A DNA stretch of 5,176 nucleotides from Oxalobacteraceae bacterium UBA5157 (GCA_002415335.1 DHXL01000205.1:4189-9364); one strand, 5' to 3'; shown: positions 1 through 4,777, counted from the stretch's first letter. Notes: a model not told the origin generated them from the letters alone. Program-made: numbers and translations.

Positions 1-59
1 GCGCAACAGGTGCAGAGAAGACAAATCGTATCGGAAAGAATCACAAGACGCTCACCGAC

Positions 60-374
60 TTGAGTACACAGTATGACGTGCGAGCCGAGTCACCGAAATT
101 TTGGACAAGGCGGCGGAAAGGTAGAAAACTGCAGATGGCGTCGTTCGAAGTCGGTCGCCGCAAGTTACCCATATCGGCGCTCGCACCGTTAGCGCGGGCA
201 TTGACGGTGACGCTGGAGGAATTGGTGGAGCAGGTCGCCGAGAAGCCGAAAGGCAAACGCGGTTCAGTGCCGAAACTGCAGCAGCAATTGGATACGATCA
301 GCGCATTGCCCAAGCCGCAACAGCGATTTGTGATGCAGGTGCTGGATACCGTGCTGGCGCAGGCCAGCAGGTAG
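60..374 (+). pseudogene. 5'-truncated Xre-family (HTH) regulator remnant
   Basis: The reading frame is open from the window edge, and TTG at 60 is only one possible start. From about base 132 the protein matches the back half of a known small Xre/Cro-type regulator: the end of the recognition helix and following helix (MASFEVGRRKLPISALAPLA), a VTLEELV segment, a basic GKRG linker, and a C-terminal PKLQQQLD...LPKPQQRFVMQVLDTVLAQ helix pair. Upstream of the QMASFE segment, the residues (SPKFWTRRRKGRKL) do not resemble the first HTH helices (the usual TQxQLA...GVSxxx pattern). The DNA-binding domain therefore looks cut off or replaced at about base 130. The other two frames here contain stops and do not restore it. 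It ends 22 to 25 bp before the next antitoxin gene, so it could once have regulated that pair. The family call is good; the claim that it is non-functional is inference. Confidence 0.6.
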
Positions 375-399
375 CAGCCACTTTTTTAAGGAGGTCATG

Positions 400-600
400 A
401 TGTTAGCGAATGCCGAAATATTGATTGAAAAGATTCAAGCGCTGCCGCCTGAACGGCTGGCGGAGGTGGATGATTTTGTGGACTTCTTGCGGCTAAGAGA
501 GCGGGAGCGCTCTTTAACCAGCATGGCCGCACAAGCGAGCGTGCCTGCTTTCGCGCAAGTGTGGGATAACCCCGATGATGAGGCTTACGATGCCCTTTGA
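400..600 (+). CDS. Type II antitoxin partner of a PemK/MazF-like toxin (DUF2281/VapB-like)
   Basis: This 66-residue acidic protein has an N-terminal amphipathic stretch (ILIEKIQALPPERLAEVDDFVDFLR) followed by a charged RERER segment. It ends in the AFAQVWDNPDDEAYDAL tail seen in antitoxins paired with PemK-type toxins. That tail is the likely toxin-neutralising part. Two ATGs lie in tandem at 397 and 400. The strong Shine-Dalgarno AAGGAGGT at 388-395 sits only about 2 nt from the first and about 5 nt from the second, so I chose 400. The last 11 bp overlap the start of the toxin gene, which implies translational coupling. No DNA-binding fold is obvious in this short protein, so autoregulation cannot be judged. 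The antitoxin role rests mainly on the tail and on the neighbour. Confidence 0.8.
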   Translation: MLANAEILIEKIQALPPERLAEVDDFVDFLRLRERERSLTSMAAQASVPAFAQVWDNPDDEAYDAL

Positions 601-925
601 GTTTGGTGATGTGGTGCTAGTGCCGTTTCCCTTTACCAACCAGATGACATCGAAGCAGCGTCCTGCCGTGATCGTCTCGCAACGTGCTTATGCCCGCTCG
701 CGCCCGGATGTCGTGCTGATGGCGATCACCAGCCAGATACGATCATCACTCGGCTTTGCCGATACCTTGCTGACCGATTGGCAGAGCGCAAATCTGCTCA
801 AGCCTTCTGTCGTCAAGCCAGTGTTGGCAACCTTGGAACAAGGATTGGTGATCAAACAATTGGGCCAGTTGAGTGCGAACGATCAAGCCGCGCTTAGGCT
901 GGCTATCAGGCAAGCTATCGGGTAG
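590..925 (+). CDS. PemK/MazF-family endoribonuclease toxin
   Basis: This is the toxin of the pair, predicted to cleave RNA and arrest translation when the antitoxin is lost. From ATG 590 the protein has 111 residues, normal for the family. Hallmarks are the N-terminal strand FGDVVLVPFPFT (residues 5-16), KQRPAVIVS (22-30) with the conserved Arg24, and AITSQI (45-50) with the conserved Thr47. The segment LLKPSVVKP (69-77) is also typical. Arg and Thr at these positions form the catalytic pair in MazF-type enzymes, so the toxin looks intact. A start at 575 would add five residues, but GATGAGG at 577-583 is a ribosome-binding site 6 nt before ATG 590, which fits the family N-terminus better. The gene overlaps the antitoxin by 11 bp, and its TAG stop lies 65 bp from the left end of the ISL3 element. 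Confidence 0.9.
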   Translation: MPFEFGDVVLVPFPFTNQMTSKQRPAVIVSQRAYARSRPDVVLMAITSQIRSSLGFADTLLTDWQSANLLKPSVVKPVLATLEQGLVIKQLGQLSANDQAALRLAIRQAIG

Positions 926-990
926 CGGAGAAACCGAACAAGCCGTAAGCAGCTGAGCGTAAAAAATAACAGACCGTCGCCATCTTTTTT

Positions 991-1014
991 GGGTATCCGG
1001 ATTTTGGTGTGTTT
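991..1014 (+). repeat. Left terminal inverted repeat (IRL) of the ISL3 element
   Basis: This 24-bp terminal repeat begins GGGTATCCGGATTTTG. It matches the reverse complement of 3322-3345 at all positions except the sixteenth (G here, A in the right copy). It directly follows a run of six T residues at 985-990. Confidence 0.9.
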
Positions 1015-1049
1015 CCAGCAGTCCGACGCCTGCTTGTCATCTTGGAGTA

Positions 1050-1106
1050 AAACCGGATTTTGATGTTGCATTCGACGTCGCGTTCGCGTATCATTAAACC
1101 GGATTT
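1050..1106 (+). repeat. Two direct copies of AAACCGGATTT inside the left IS end
   Basis: AAACCGGATTT occurs at 1050-1060 and again at 1096-1106, 46 bp apart. Both resemble the ATCCGGATTTT core of the terminal inverted repeats. They bracket the putative mntA promoter. They could be subterminal transposase-binding sites or operator sites for the TA module; the sequence cannot decide. Confidence 0.5.
1066..1094 (+). promoter_or_regulatory. Putative sigma-70-type promoter of mntA-hepT
   Basis: A -35-like TTGCAT (1066-1071) and a -10-like TATCAT (1089-1094) are separated by exactly 17 bp. The spacer holds the perfect palindrome CGACGTCG (1073-1080), a possible operator. Transcription would start near 1101, just ahead of the GGGAG ribosome-binding site at 1113-1117 and TTG at 1124. 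It was found by eye, with no experimental support. Confidence 0.45.
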
Positions 1107-1147
1107 CATTGTGGGAGAAGAGTTTGAAACCTTCAGAAGCATAGCAC

Positions 1148-1414
1148 TTGAACCGCGCCGCGATTCGCTTGGTGGTCGAGGCTCACCATGCCCGGAATGC
1201 TCGGGTGTTCGGCTCCGTTCTGCACGGCCAGGACACGGAAAGCAGCGACTTGGACATCCTGATCGACCCGACGCCAGAGACGACGCTATTCGACATTGGC
1301 GCGATCCGTCACAAACTTGGCAAACTGCTTGGCGTCCCGGTGGACGTGTTGACGCCCAACGCTTTGCCGGACAGGTTTCGGGCATTGGTGATCGCCGAGG
1401 CCCTTCCCGTATGA
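1148..1414 (+). CDS. mntA: MntA-type minimal nucleotidyltransferase antitoxin, 5' end interrupted by an amber codon
   Basis: This is an MNT-domain antitoxin of the HEPN/MNT system. In characterised pairs MntA inactivates HepT by adding AMP to a tyrosine next to its active site. Numbered from TTG 1148, the nucleotidyltransferase signature GSx10DxD is complete: Gly22-Ser23 (FGSVLHG), Asp34, Asp36 (SDLDILID), with a third acidic residue at Asp66 (VPVDVLT). The family N-terminus is usually MKPSEAL.LNR. Here TTG 1124 begins L-K-P-S-E-A, and a GGGAG site at 1113-1117 sits 6 nt before it, but the next codon is TAG (1142-1144) before LNRAAIR resumes in the same frame. The true ancestral start is therefore probably 1124, and expression now needs re-initiation at TTG 1148 or read-through. 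The catalytic core is intact either way. The stop overlaps the hepT start as ATGA (1411-1414). Confidence 0.8.
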   Translation: MNRAAIRLVVEAHHARNARVFGSVLHGQDTESSDLDILIDPTPETTLFDIGAIRHKLGKLLGVPVDVLTPNALPDRFRALVIAEALPV

Positions 1415-1800
1415 GCCGCGACCAGTAGCGCCTTGCCGACTATCTTGCGCACATTCTCGAAGCCATCGAGCGTATTGAACGCTACACCGAGGACATGGCC
1501 GAACCGGCGTTCTTGGAGAGCCAGTTGGTTCAGGACGCCGTGATCCGCAACTTCGAGATTATTGGAGAGGCCAGCAACAACATCGAGAAGCACTACCCTG
1601 AATTCGCAGTGGAGCATCCCGAATTGCCACTGGCGTTTGCCTACCAGATGCGCAACGCTGTCGCTCACGGATACTTCAAGGTGGACTTTGAAATCGTCTG
1701 GAAGACGATTCACAGTGACCTTCCCGGCCTGCATGCTCAAGTCACGGAAGTACAAGCCAATTTGCCAACCGACCATGACCACGAAGGGATGAAACCATGA
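1411..1800 (+). pseudogene. hepT: HepT (HEPN-domain, DUF86) RNase toxin with an in-frame amber at codon 6
   Basis: This is the toxin partner of MntA, a HEPN-fold ribonuclease. Read from ATG 1411, the frame encodes M-S-R-D-Q, then TAG at 1426-1428, then RLADYLAHILEAIERIERY and the rest of the family without further interruption. CAG-to-TAG at a Gln codon is the simplest explanation. With ATG 1411 as codon 1, the HEPN catalytic motif R-x4-H is Arg81...His86 (RNAVAH), followed by Gly-Tyr88, the tyrosine position modified by MntA in characterised systems. LVQDAVIRN and IIGEASNNI are typical family helices. If translation restarts at ATG 1495, a 101-residue protein results, missing the first helix (28 residues) but keeping the active site. 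No good ribosome-binding site is seen there. The family and partner call is secure; whether active toxin is made is unknown. Confidence 0.82.
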
Positions 1801-1889
1801 ACGGCAAGGCACCGCTCTGTGTCCTCTCTGCCGTTTTTGACCCGGCTACCCATGAACCACGTTTCGGCAACTTGGCAGTAGTGCTGTAA
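1797..1889 (+). CDS. Possible 30-residue ORF overlapping the hepT stop
   Basis: ATG 1797 overlaps the hepT TGA as ATGA, the same arrangement as at the mntA/hepT junction. AAGGGA at 1784-1789 lies 7 nt upstream, a reasonable ribosome-binding site. The product starts MNGKAPLCVLSAVFDPATHE and ends FGNLAVVL. I do not recognise it; it has no clear membrane segment or motif. It ends 20 bp before the transposase start, so it could couple translation into the transposase, or be a remnant of a longer gene cut when the module joined the IS. A hairpin with a T-run overlaps its 5' half and argues against it. Treat as a weak call. Confidence 0.3.
   Translation: MNGKAPLCVLSAVFDPATHEPRFGNLAVVL
1800..1838 (+). 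terminator. Possible rho-independent terminator after hepT
   Basis: AACGGCA (1800-1806) can pair with TGCCGTT (1829-1835), giving a 7-bp stem with a ~22-nt loop, followed by a T-run ending at 1838. An inner AGG/CCT pairing could shorten the loop. The long loop makes it a weak terminator. It sits directly after the hepT stop and would separate the cargo from the transposase. Confidence 0.35.
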
Positions 1890-1909
1890 GGGCGAAATCT
1901 CGCTAAGCG

Positions 1910-3316
1910 ATGACCACGAACCTCCTGAATCTGCCAGGTTACAAGGTGGTTGGCGTCGAGGAATCAGCTCACGACTACCATATAAATGCCGAAATATCGA
2001 ACCCGCCTTTTACCTGCGAGGGCTGTGGTTCCGACCGGCTGATCGGACACGGTCGCAATGCTCAAGTCATCCGGGATATGCCTACCCATGGCAAGCGCGT
2101 AGCGATCTACCTGGAGAACCGGCGCTGGCGCTGTCTGGACTGCAAAAAGACGTTCATGGAGCCGCTGCCAGCGGTCAACGCCAAGCGGGAAATGACCGAA
2201 CGTCTCACCAGATGGATCGGCCAACAAAGCTTGAAGCGCACGTTCGCCAGCATTGCCGACGATACCGGCTTAGATGAAAAGACCATCCGCAACATCTTCC
2301 GTGATTATGTCAACGAATTGGAGGCGGAATTCAGGTTCGAAACGCCGCGCTGGATGGGAATTGATGAAATCCACCTAATCAAGTATAGGGGCGTCATCAC
2401 GAATATTCAGAACAATTCCATTGTCGAACTACTTCCAAACCGGAATAAAGAAACGATCATCAAGTATTTTGCGCGGTTGGAGGGACGTGAAACAATAAAA
2501 TACGTTTCGACCGATATGTGGATGCCTTATAGAGAAGCGGTTGAATTAATGCTGCCGAATGCCACGATCATTGTGGACAAATTCCATGTCGTCAAAATGG
2601 CGAATGAAGCGATGGAGAAAGTTCGCAAGAGCTTTCGTGAATCATTAACGCCAAAGCAGCGCCGAGGATTGAGGCATGACCGGTTTGTGTTGCTGAAGCG
2701 GGAGCATACTTTAACTGACGAGGAAGTCCTGCTCTTGTCTGGATGGGTAAGAAATTATCCTGAGCTTGGATTGGCCCACAAATTGAAGGAAAATTTCTTC
2801 AAAATCTATGATTCATGTTCGTCGGATGAGGCGCTGGAGCGCTTCGCGGCATGGGAGATATCGGTGACCCACGAAGTCCGCGATGCATTCTCTGACCTGA
2901 TAAGGGCGTGGCGTAATTGGCAACCCTACATCGTTTCCTACTTCGATCATCCGCTGACCAATGCCTATACTGAGAGTTTGAACAGCCTGATACGGGTAAT
3001 GGACCGTCTTGGACGCGGTTACAGTTTTGAAGCGCTGCGGGCCAAGATTCTCTTTACCGAAGGGGCGCACGCCCACAAGAATAGAAGGCCGAAGTTTGAA
3101 CGTAACGCCATGCAGCAACCGAAAGAGCGATTCCTAGACGATCTGAATGATGGTGCGATTGAGTACGGCGTGCCGGATGAAGGTTTTGGACGTGTTTTGA
3201 TGCGTTCGCCAAAGCCTCCGAAGGATGACTACCCACACGGAGCGAACGAACTGCCAAAGAACTATGGAGCCGACATAAACACACTGATTGCGTTACTCGA
3301 AGCAGGTAAATTATGA
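1910..3316 (+). CDS. ISL3-family transposase, full length
   Basis: This 468-residue DDE transposase mobilises the element bounded by 991-1014 and 3322-3345. An N-terminal zinc-ribbon has Cys36/Cys39 (CEGC) and Cys75/Cys78 (CLDC). A helix-turn-helix region follows (about 107-130: SLKRTFASIADDTGLDEKTI). The DDE catalytic core shows GIDEIHL with Asp152, STDMW with Asp202, IVDKFHVVKMA with Asp223, and NAYTESLNSLIR with Glu355, all typical of ISL3. The C-terminal NYGADINTLIALLEAGKL matches the family's usual end. No frameshift or stop interrupts it, so it is probably active. ATG 1910 is the first possible start because TAA (1904-1906) lies in frame just upstream. There is no good ribosome-binding site, since AAGGGC at 1888-1893 is about 16 nt away; expression may be low or coupled to upstream translation. 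The TGA stop is followed at once by the right inverted repeat. Confidence 0.95.
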   Translation: MTTNLLNLPGYKVVGVEESAHDYHINAEISNPPFTCEGCGSDRLIGHGRNAQVIRDMPTHGKRVAIYLENRRWRCLDCKKTFMEPLPAVNAKREMTERLTRWIGQQSLKRTFASIADDTGLDEKTIRNIFRDYVNELEAEFRFETPRWMGIDEIHLIKYRGVITNIQNNSIVELLPNRNKETIIKYFARLEGRETIKYVSTDMWMPYREAVELMLPNATIIVDKFHVVKMANEAMEKVRKSFRESLTPKQRRGLRHDRFVLLKREHTLTDEEVLLLSGWVRNYPELGLAHKLKENFFKIYDSCSSDEALERFAAWEISVTHEVRDAFSDLIRAWRNWQPYIVSYFDHPLTNAYTESLNSLIRVMDRLGRGYSFEALRAKILFTEGAHAHKNRRPKFERNAMQQPKERFLDDLNDGAIEYGVPDEGFGRVLMRSPKPPKDDYPHGANELPKNYGADINTLIALLEAGKL

Positions 3317-3321
3317 GACCC

Positions 3322-3345
3322 AAACACACTAAAATCCGGATACCC
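3322..3345 (-). repeat. Right terminal inverted repeat (IRR) of the ISL3 element
   Basis: The reverse complement begins GGGTATCCGGATTTTAG and matches IRL (991-1014) in 23 of 24 positions. It begins six bases after the transposase stop and ends at CCC 3343-3345, followed by TTTTAATC. Confidence 0.9.
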
Positions 3346-3762
3346 TTTTAATCAAAAAAATCAGGTAGACCGGTGCGTGCAACGTGCACCCTGTGCGGCC
3401 TATCGCGCTATCGTATTCTCGCTCGCCTTGACCGAACTGCGCTCATCAAGCAATTTGTAAACCGCAATGATTAATTGTCTGACCTAGTCCGAAATAACTG
3501 TGCCAGAAAAATGCGAGAGGGTAATCCGGAATGAAGGAAGGCCTACCACCGATGTTTCAAGAAGCCGCAGCGAAGTTCGAAGCGATTGGACCGACCGAAC
3601 GGCTAAGCTGTGCTCAGCGTTGGTTCGCGAGATGAATGAAACGTCATGAAGCGCGGTAGGGCGGAAAAGCGTAGCGCTTTCCATCGCATGGATTATTTCC
3701 GATATTTGCTACCCCTGATTCCGCATTAGGCGGAAGGTGCTGCGCTTTTCCGCCCAACGGCG
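3346..3762. other. Gene-free stretch between the ISL3 right end and vapC
   Basis: I see no supportable gene in these 417 bp. A 34-codon ORF at 3531-3635 has no recognisable product or ribosome-binding site. The first part holds a small inverted repeat (GGTGC...GCACC around 3373-3391). GGGTAATCCGGAAT at 3519-3532 loosely resembles the ISL3 terminal repeat. The last 100 bp are a palindromic repeat unit annotated separately. The stretch is probably the decayed right flank of the IS insertion. Confidence 0.5.
3659..3755. repeat. Palindromic repeat unit (REP/MITE-like) downstream of vapC
   Basis: GGGCGGAAAAGCG (3659-3671) is the exact reverse complement of CGCTTTTCCGCCC (3743-3755), and the match continues imperfectly inward (AGC.C). 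Within the unit are two smaller hairpins: GGAAAAGCG/CGCTTTCC (3663-3682, one bulged A) and GGCGGAA/TTCCGCC (3729-3735 with 3748-3754). This two-hairpin layout resembles dispersed REP-type or miniature inverted-repeat elements. It ends 7 bp from the vapC stop, so it could also shape the 3' end of the vapBC transcript. It has no T-run for a classic terminator. Confidence 0.6.
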
Positions 3763-4140
3763 TTATACCACATGCACCAATTCTGAATAATTTCCCAATA
3801 TGCCGTCAGCCGTAAGAAACCGAAGCGGCTCGGACAGCGTTTGTGCAATTAAAAGACGGTCAAACGGGTCACGATGCACTTCGGGTAGCTGGCGCACCAT
3901 CGCCGCGTGTCTTGCCGTGACCGGCAGTTCCTTAAATCCGCTCAAGGCAATCGCCTCCACCAATTCATTCACGTCCACGTCCAATTTGCCGAGACCGGCT
4001 TTGATCGACGCCTCCCAAATCGAGGCGCTGCTGACGTAGACCTCGGTTGCGGAAACGATGATGGCGCGTGCCGCTTTCGACAGCTTCCGGTCATCGTTCA
4101 CGCACCAGAGATAGATATGCGTATCCAGTAAAATGCGCAT
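3763..4140 (-). CDS. vapC: VapC-type PIN-domain ribonuclease toxin
   Basis: This 125-residue PIN-domain protein is predicted to be a Mg-dependent RNase toxin of a type II TA pair. The acidic active-site residues are all visible: Asp6 (LLDTHIYLW), Glu43 (SIWEASIK), Asp94 (HRDPFDRLLIAQ) and Asp112 (FLTADGIL). Length and order match the LLDTH...HRDPFDR...LTAD subgroup that usually pairs with Phd-like antitoxins. Its ATG shares one base with the TGA of the antitoxin gene (TGATG on the minus strand), so the two are almost certainly translated together. VapC toxins often cut tRNA or rRNA, but the target cannot be read from sequence. The gene seems intact. A palindromic repeat unit begins 7 bp past its TAA stop. 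Confidence 0.93.
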   Translation of the reverse strand: MRILLDTHIYLWCVNDDRKLSKAARAIIVSATEVYVSSASIWEASIKAGLGKLDVDVNELVEAIALSGFKELPVTARHAAMVRQLPEVHRDPFDRLLIAQTLSEPLRFLTADGILGNYSELVHVV

Positions 4141-4376
4141 CAGGATCCTTCAAAGGCGGCAAGCACTTCCTCCGGGAGAGGCGCATCAAAGTCTTTTGCG
4201 ATCTTGATTTTCCCCTTTAGTACGCCAAACCGGAGCACAGGCTTCTGCGCCTGTATCGGGACCAGCCTGGCCGCCGGTTTTCCTGCCTTGGCAATGATGA
4301 TTTCCTCGCCCTGCGACACGGCATCGATCAGCCGCGAAAATTGCGTTTTCGCTTCGTGTATGTTGATTATCTGCAT
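4140..4376 (-). CDS. vapB: Phd/YefM-family antitoxin (VapB-type) of the VapC pair
   Basis: This 78-residue antitoxin begins with the Phd/YefM-type DNA-binding half, MQIINIHEAKTQFSRLIDAV, then GEEIIIAKAGKPAARLVPI (about residues 23-41), the standard pattern of the family. The C-terminal half (FGVLKGKIKIAKDFDAPLPEEVLAAFEGS) is the usual toxin-binding tail found with PIN toxins. GGAGG (minus strand of 4381-4385) lies 4 nt before the ATG. Phd-type antitoxins repress their own promoter, often together with the toxin; a perfect palindrome at 4394-4407, 18 bp upstream of the start, is the obvious candidate operator. The gene appears complete. Confidence 0.93.
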   Translation of the reverse strand: MQIINIHEAKTQFSRLIDAVSQGEEIIIAKAGKPAARLVPIQAQKPVLRFGVLKGKIKIAKDFDAPLPEEVLAAFEGS

Positions 4377-4393
4377 ATATCCTCCAAAAATTG

Positions 4394-4407
4394 GACTAAG
4401 CTTAGTC
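4394..4407 (-). promoter_or_regulatory. Perfect palindrome, likely vapBC operator
   Basis: GACTAAGCTTAGTC is a perfect 14-bp palindrome just upstream of the vapB ribosome-binding site. It is extended by a further partial copy: TAGTC follows at 4408-4412. The position fits autorepression by the Phd-type antitoxin. No convincing -35/-10 pair could be fixed by eye, so the promoter itself is not called. Confidence 0.55.
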
Positions 4408-4441
4408 TAGTCTTATTTGGATTCAGATGCCAGGAAAATAG

Positions 4442-4480
4442 CGTGCCGCGCTGTCGCGACACGATCTTGCAAGACGCACG
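4442..4480. repeat. Nested palindromes between vapB and parD
   Basis: An outer CGTGC (4442-4446) pairs with GCACG (4476-4480). Inside lie two perfect 10-bp palindromes: TGTCGCGACA (4452-4461) and TCTTGCAAGA (4465-4474). The unit sits near the middle of the divergent intergenic region, outside the two more obvious TA operators. It may be a regulator-binding site or a recombination remnant; its function is unknown. Confidence 0.45.
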
Positions 4481-4483
4481 ATT

Positions 4484-4523
4484 TTGAGTGACAATACACC
4501 GATAGTATGAATTTATCATACTA
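4484..4523 (+). promoter_or_regulatory. Putative parD promoter with overlapping operator
   Basis: TTGAGT (4484-4489) and TATGAA (4506-4511), 16 bp apart, form a weak sigma-70-like promoter. The -10 lies within a perfect 8-bp inverted repeat, TAGTATGA (4503-4510) and TCATACTA (4516-4523), with a 5-bp spacer. An inverted repeat over the -10 is the usual arrangement for autorepression by a ribbon-helix-helix antitoxin. Confidence 0.5.
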
Positions 4524-4549
4524 CTGGTGCTTATTTTGGAGGTTACACC

Positions 4550-4777
4550 ATGGGAACCGTGCGCAAGACCATCACTTTGACCGACAAGCAAGACGGCTGG
4601 ATTAAAGCGCAGATTGCCGCTGGGCACTACACCAATGACAGCGAATACATCCGCGACCTTATTCGGCGCGAACAGGAACGTAGTGCCGAAATTGAGGCCG
4701 TCCGCGCAGCGCTGATTGAAGGTGAGGCCAGCGGGGAACCAAGACCTTTCGATGCTGGCGCATTCAAGCAGCGCTGA
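4550..4777 (+). CDS. parD: ParD-like ribbon-helix-helix antitoxin without a ParE partner
   Basis: This 75-residue protein has the ribbon-helix-helix DNA-binding fold at the N-terminus: the strand VRKTITLT (residues 4-11), the helix around QDGWIKAQIAAG, and YTNDSEYIRDLIRREQER. A toxin-binding C-terminal half follows (AALIEGEASGEPRPFDAGAFKQR). It is a standard type II ParD/CopG antitoxin. GGAGG at 4538-4542, 7 nt before ATG, supports the start. The family usually ends FKQRM plus a few residues; here TGA falls right after KQR, while the following bases (CTGAATGCATGACC) would fit an extended tail and an overlapping ATGACC start if four bases had been lost. No ParE-like protein is readable downstream in any frame. 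It is therefore an orphan antitoxin, perhaps slightly truncated. Confidence 0.88.
   Translation: MGTVRKTITLTDKQDGWIKAQIAAGHYTNDSEYIRDLIRREQERSAEIEAVRAALIEGEASGEPRPFDAGAFKQR

Larger units (their letters stand above)
991..3345 (+). mobile_element. ISL3-family insertion sequence carrying an mntA-hepT cargo module
   Basis: The element is defined by terminal inverted repeats at 991-1014 and 3322-3345 (23 of 24 positions match) that enclose an intact ISL3 transposase oriented left to right. The right repeat starts six bases after the transposase stop, as expected for an IS end. The left repeat lies about 900 bp upstream of the transposase, and that space holds the MntA-HepT toxin-antitoxin genes on the same strand. 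Simple ISL3 elements are usually about 1.3 to 1.6 kb, so the 2355-bp length reflects the extra cargo. Flanks 983-990 (TCTTTTTT) and 3346-3353 (TTTTAATC) are both AT-rich but are not the same 8-bp target duplication, so the insertion is old, rearranged, or lacks a recognisable duplication. The IS boundaries are directly visible; the family is assigned from the transposase. Confidence 0.85.

Noticed and set aside
955..990. A-run ... T-run (AAAAAATA...ATCTTTTTT) after the mazF-like gene as a terminator
   Set aside because: No GC-rich stem lies between the runs; only the A and T tracts pair, so it is not a convincing rho-independent terminator.
915..1428. Long ORFs at 915-1385 (-) and 1060-1428 (+) over the IS left end and mntA
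   Set aside because: Both are out-of-frame shadows of mntA. They cross the inverted repeat or promoter and show no family motifs.
1309..1812. 167-codon minus-strand ORF over hepT
   Set aside because: It is the antisense shadow of the strongly recognised mntA-hepT frames, and its translation has no recognisable motifs.
3741..3768. Possible integron attC site (GCCCAAC and GTTATAC) at the vapC 3' end, suggesting gene cassettes
   Set aside because: GCCCAAC fits the RYYYAAC core, but the GTTATAC partner deviates from GTTRRRY and lies only 3 bp away. No second core with proper spacing was found within about 150 bp, and part of the motif is simply the vapC stop codon.
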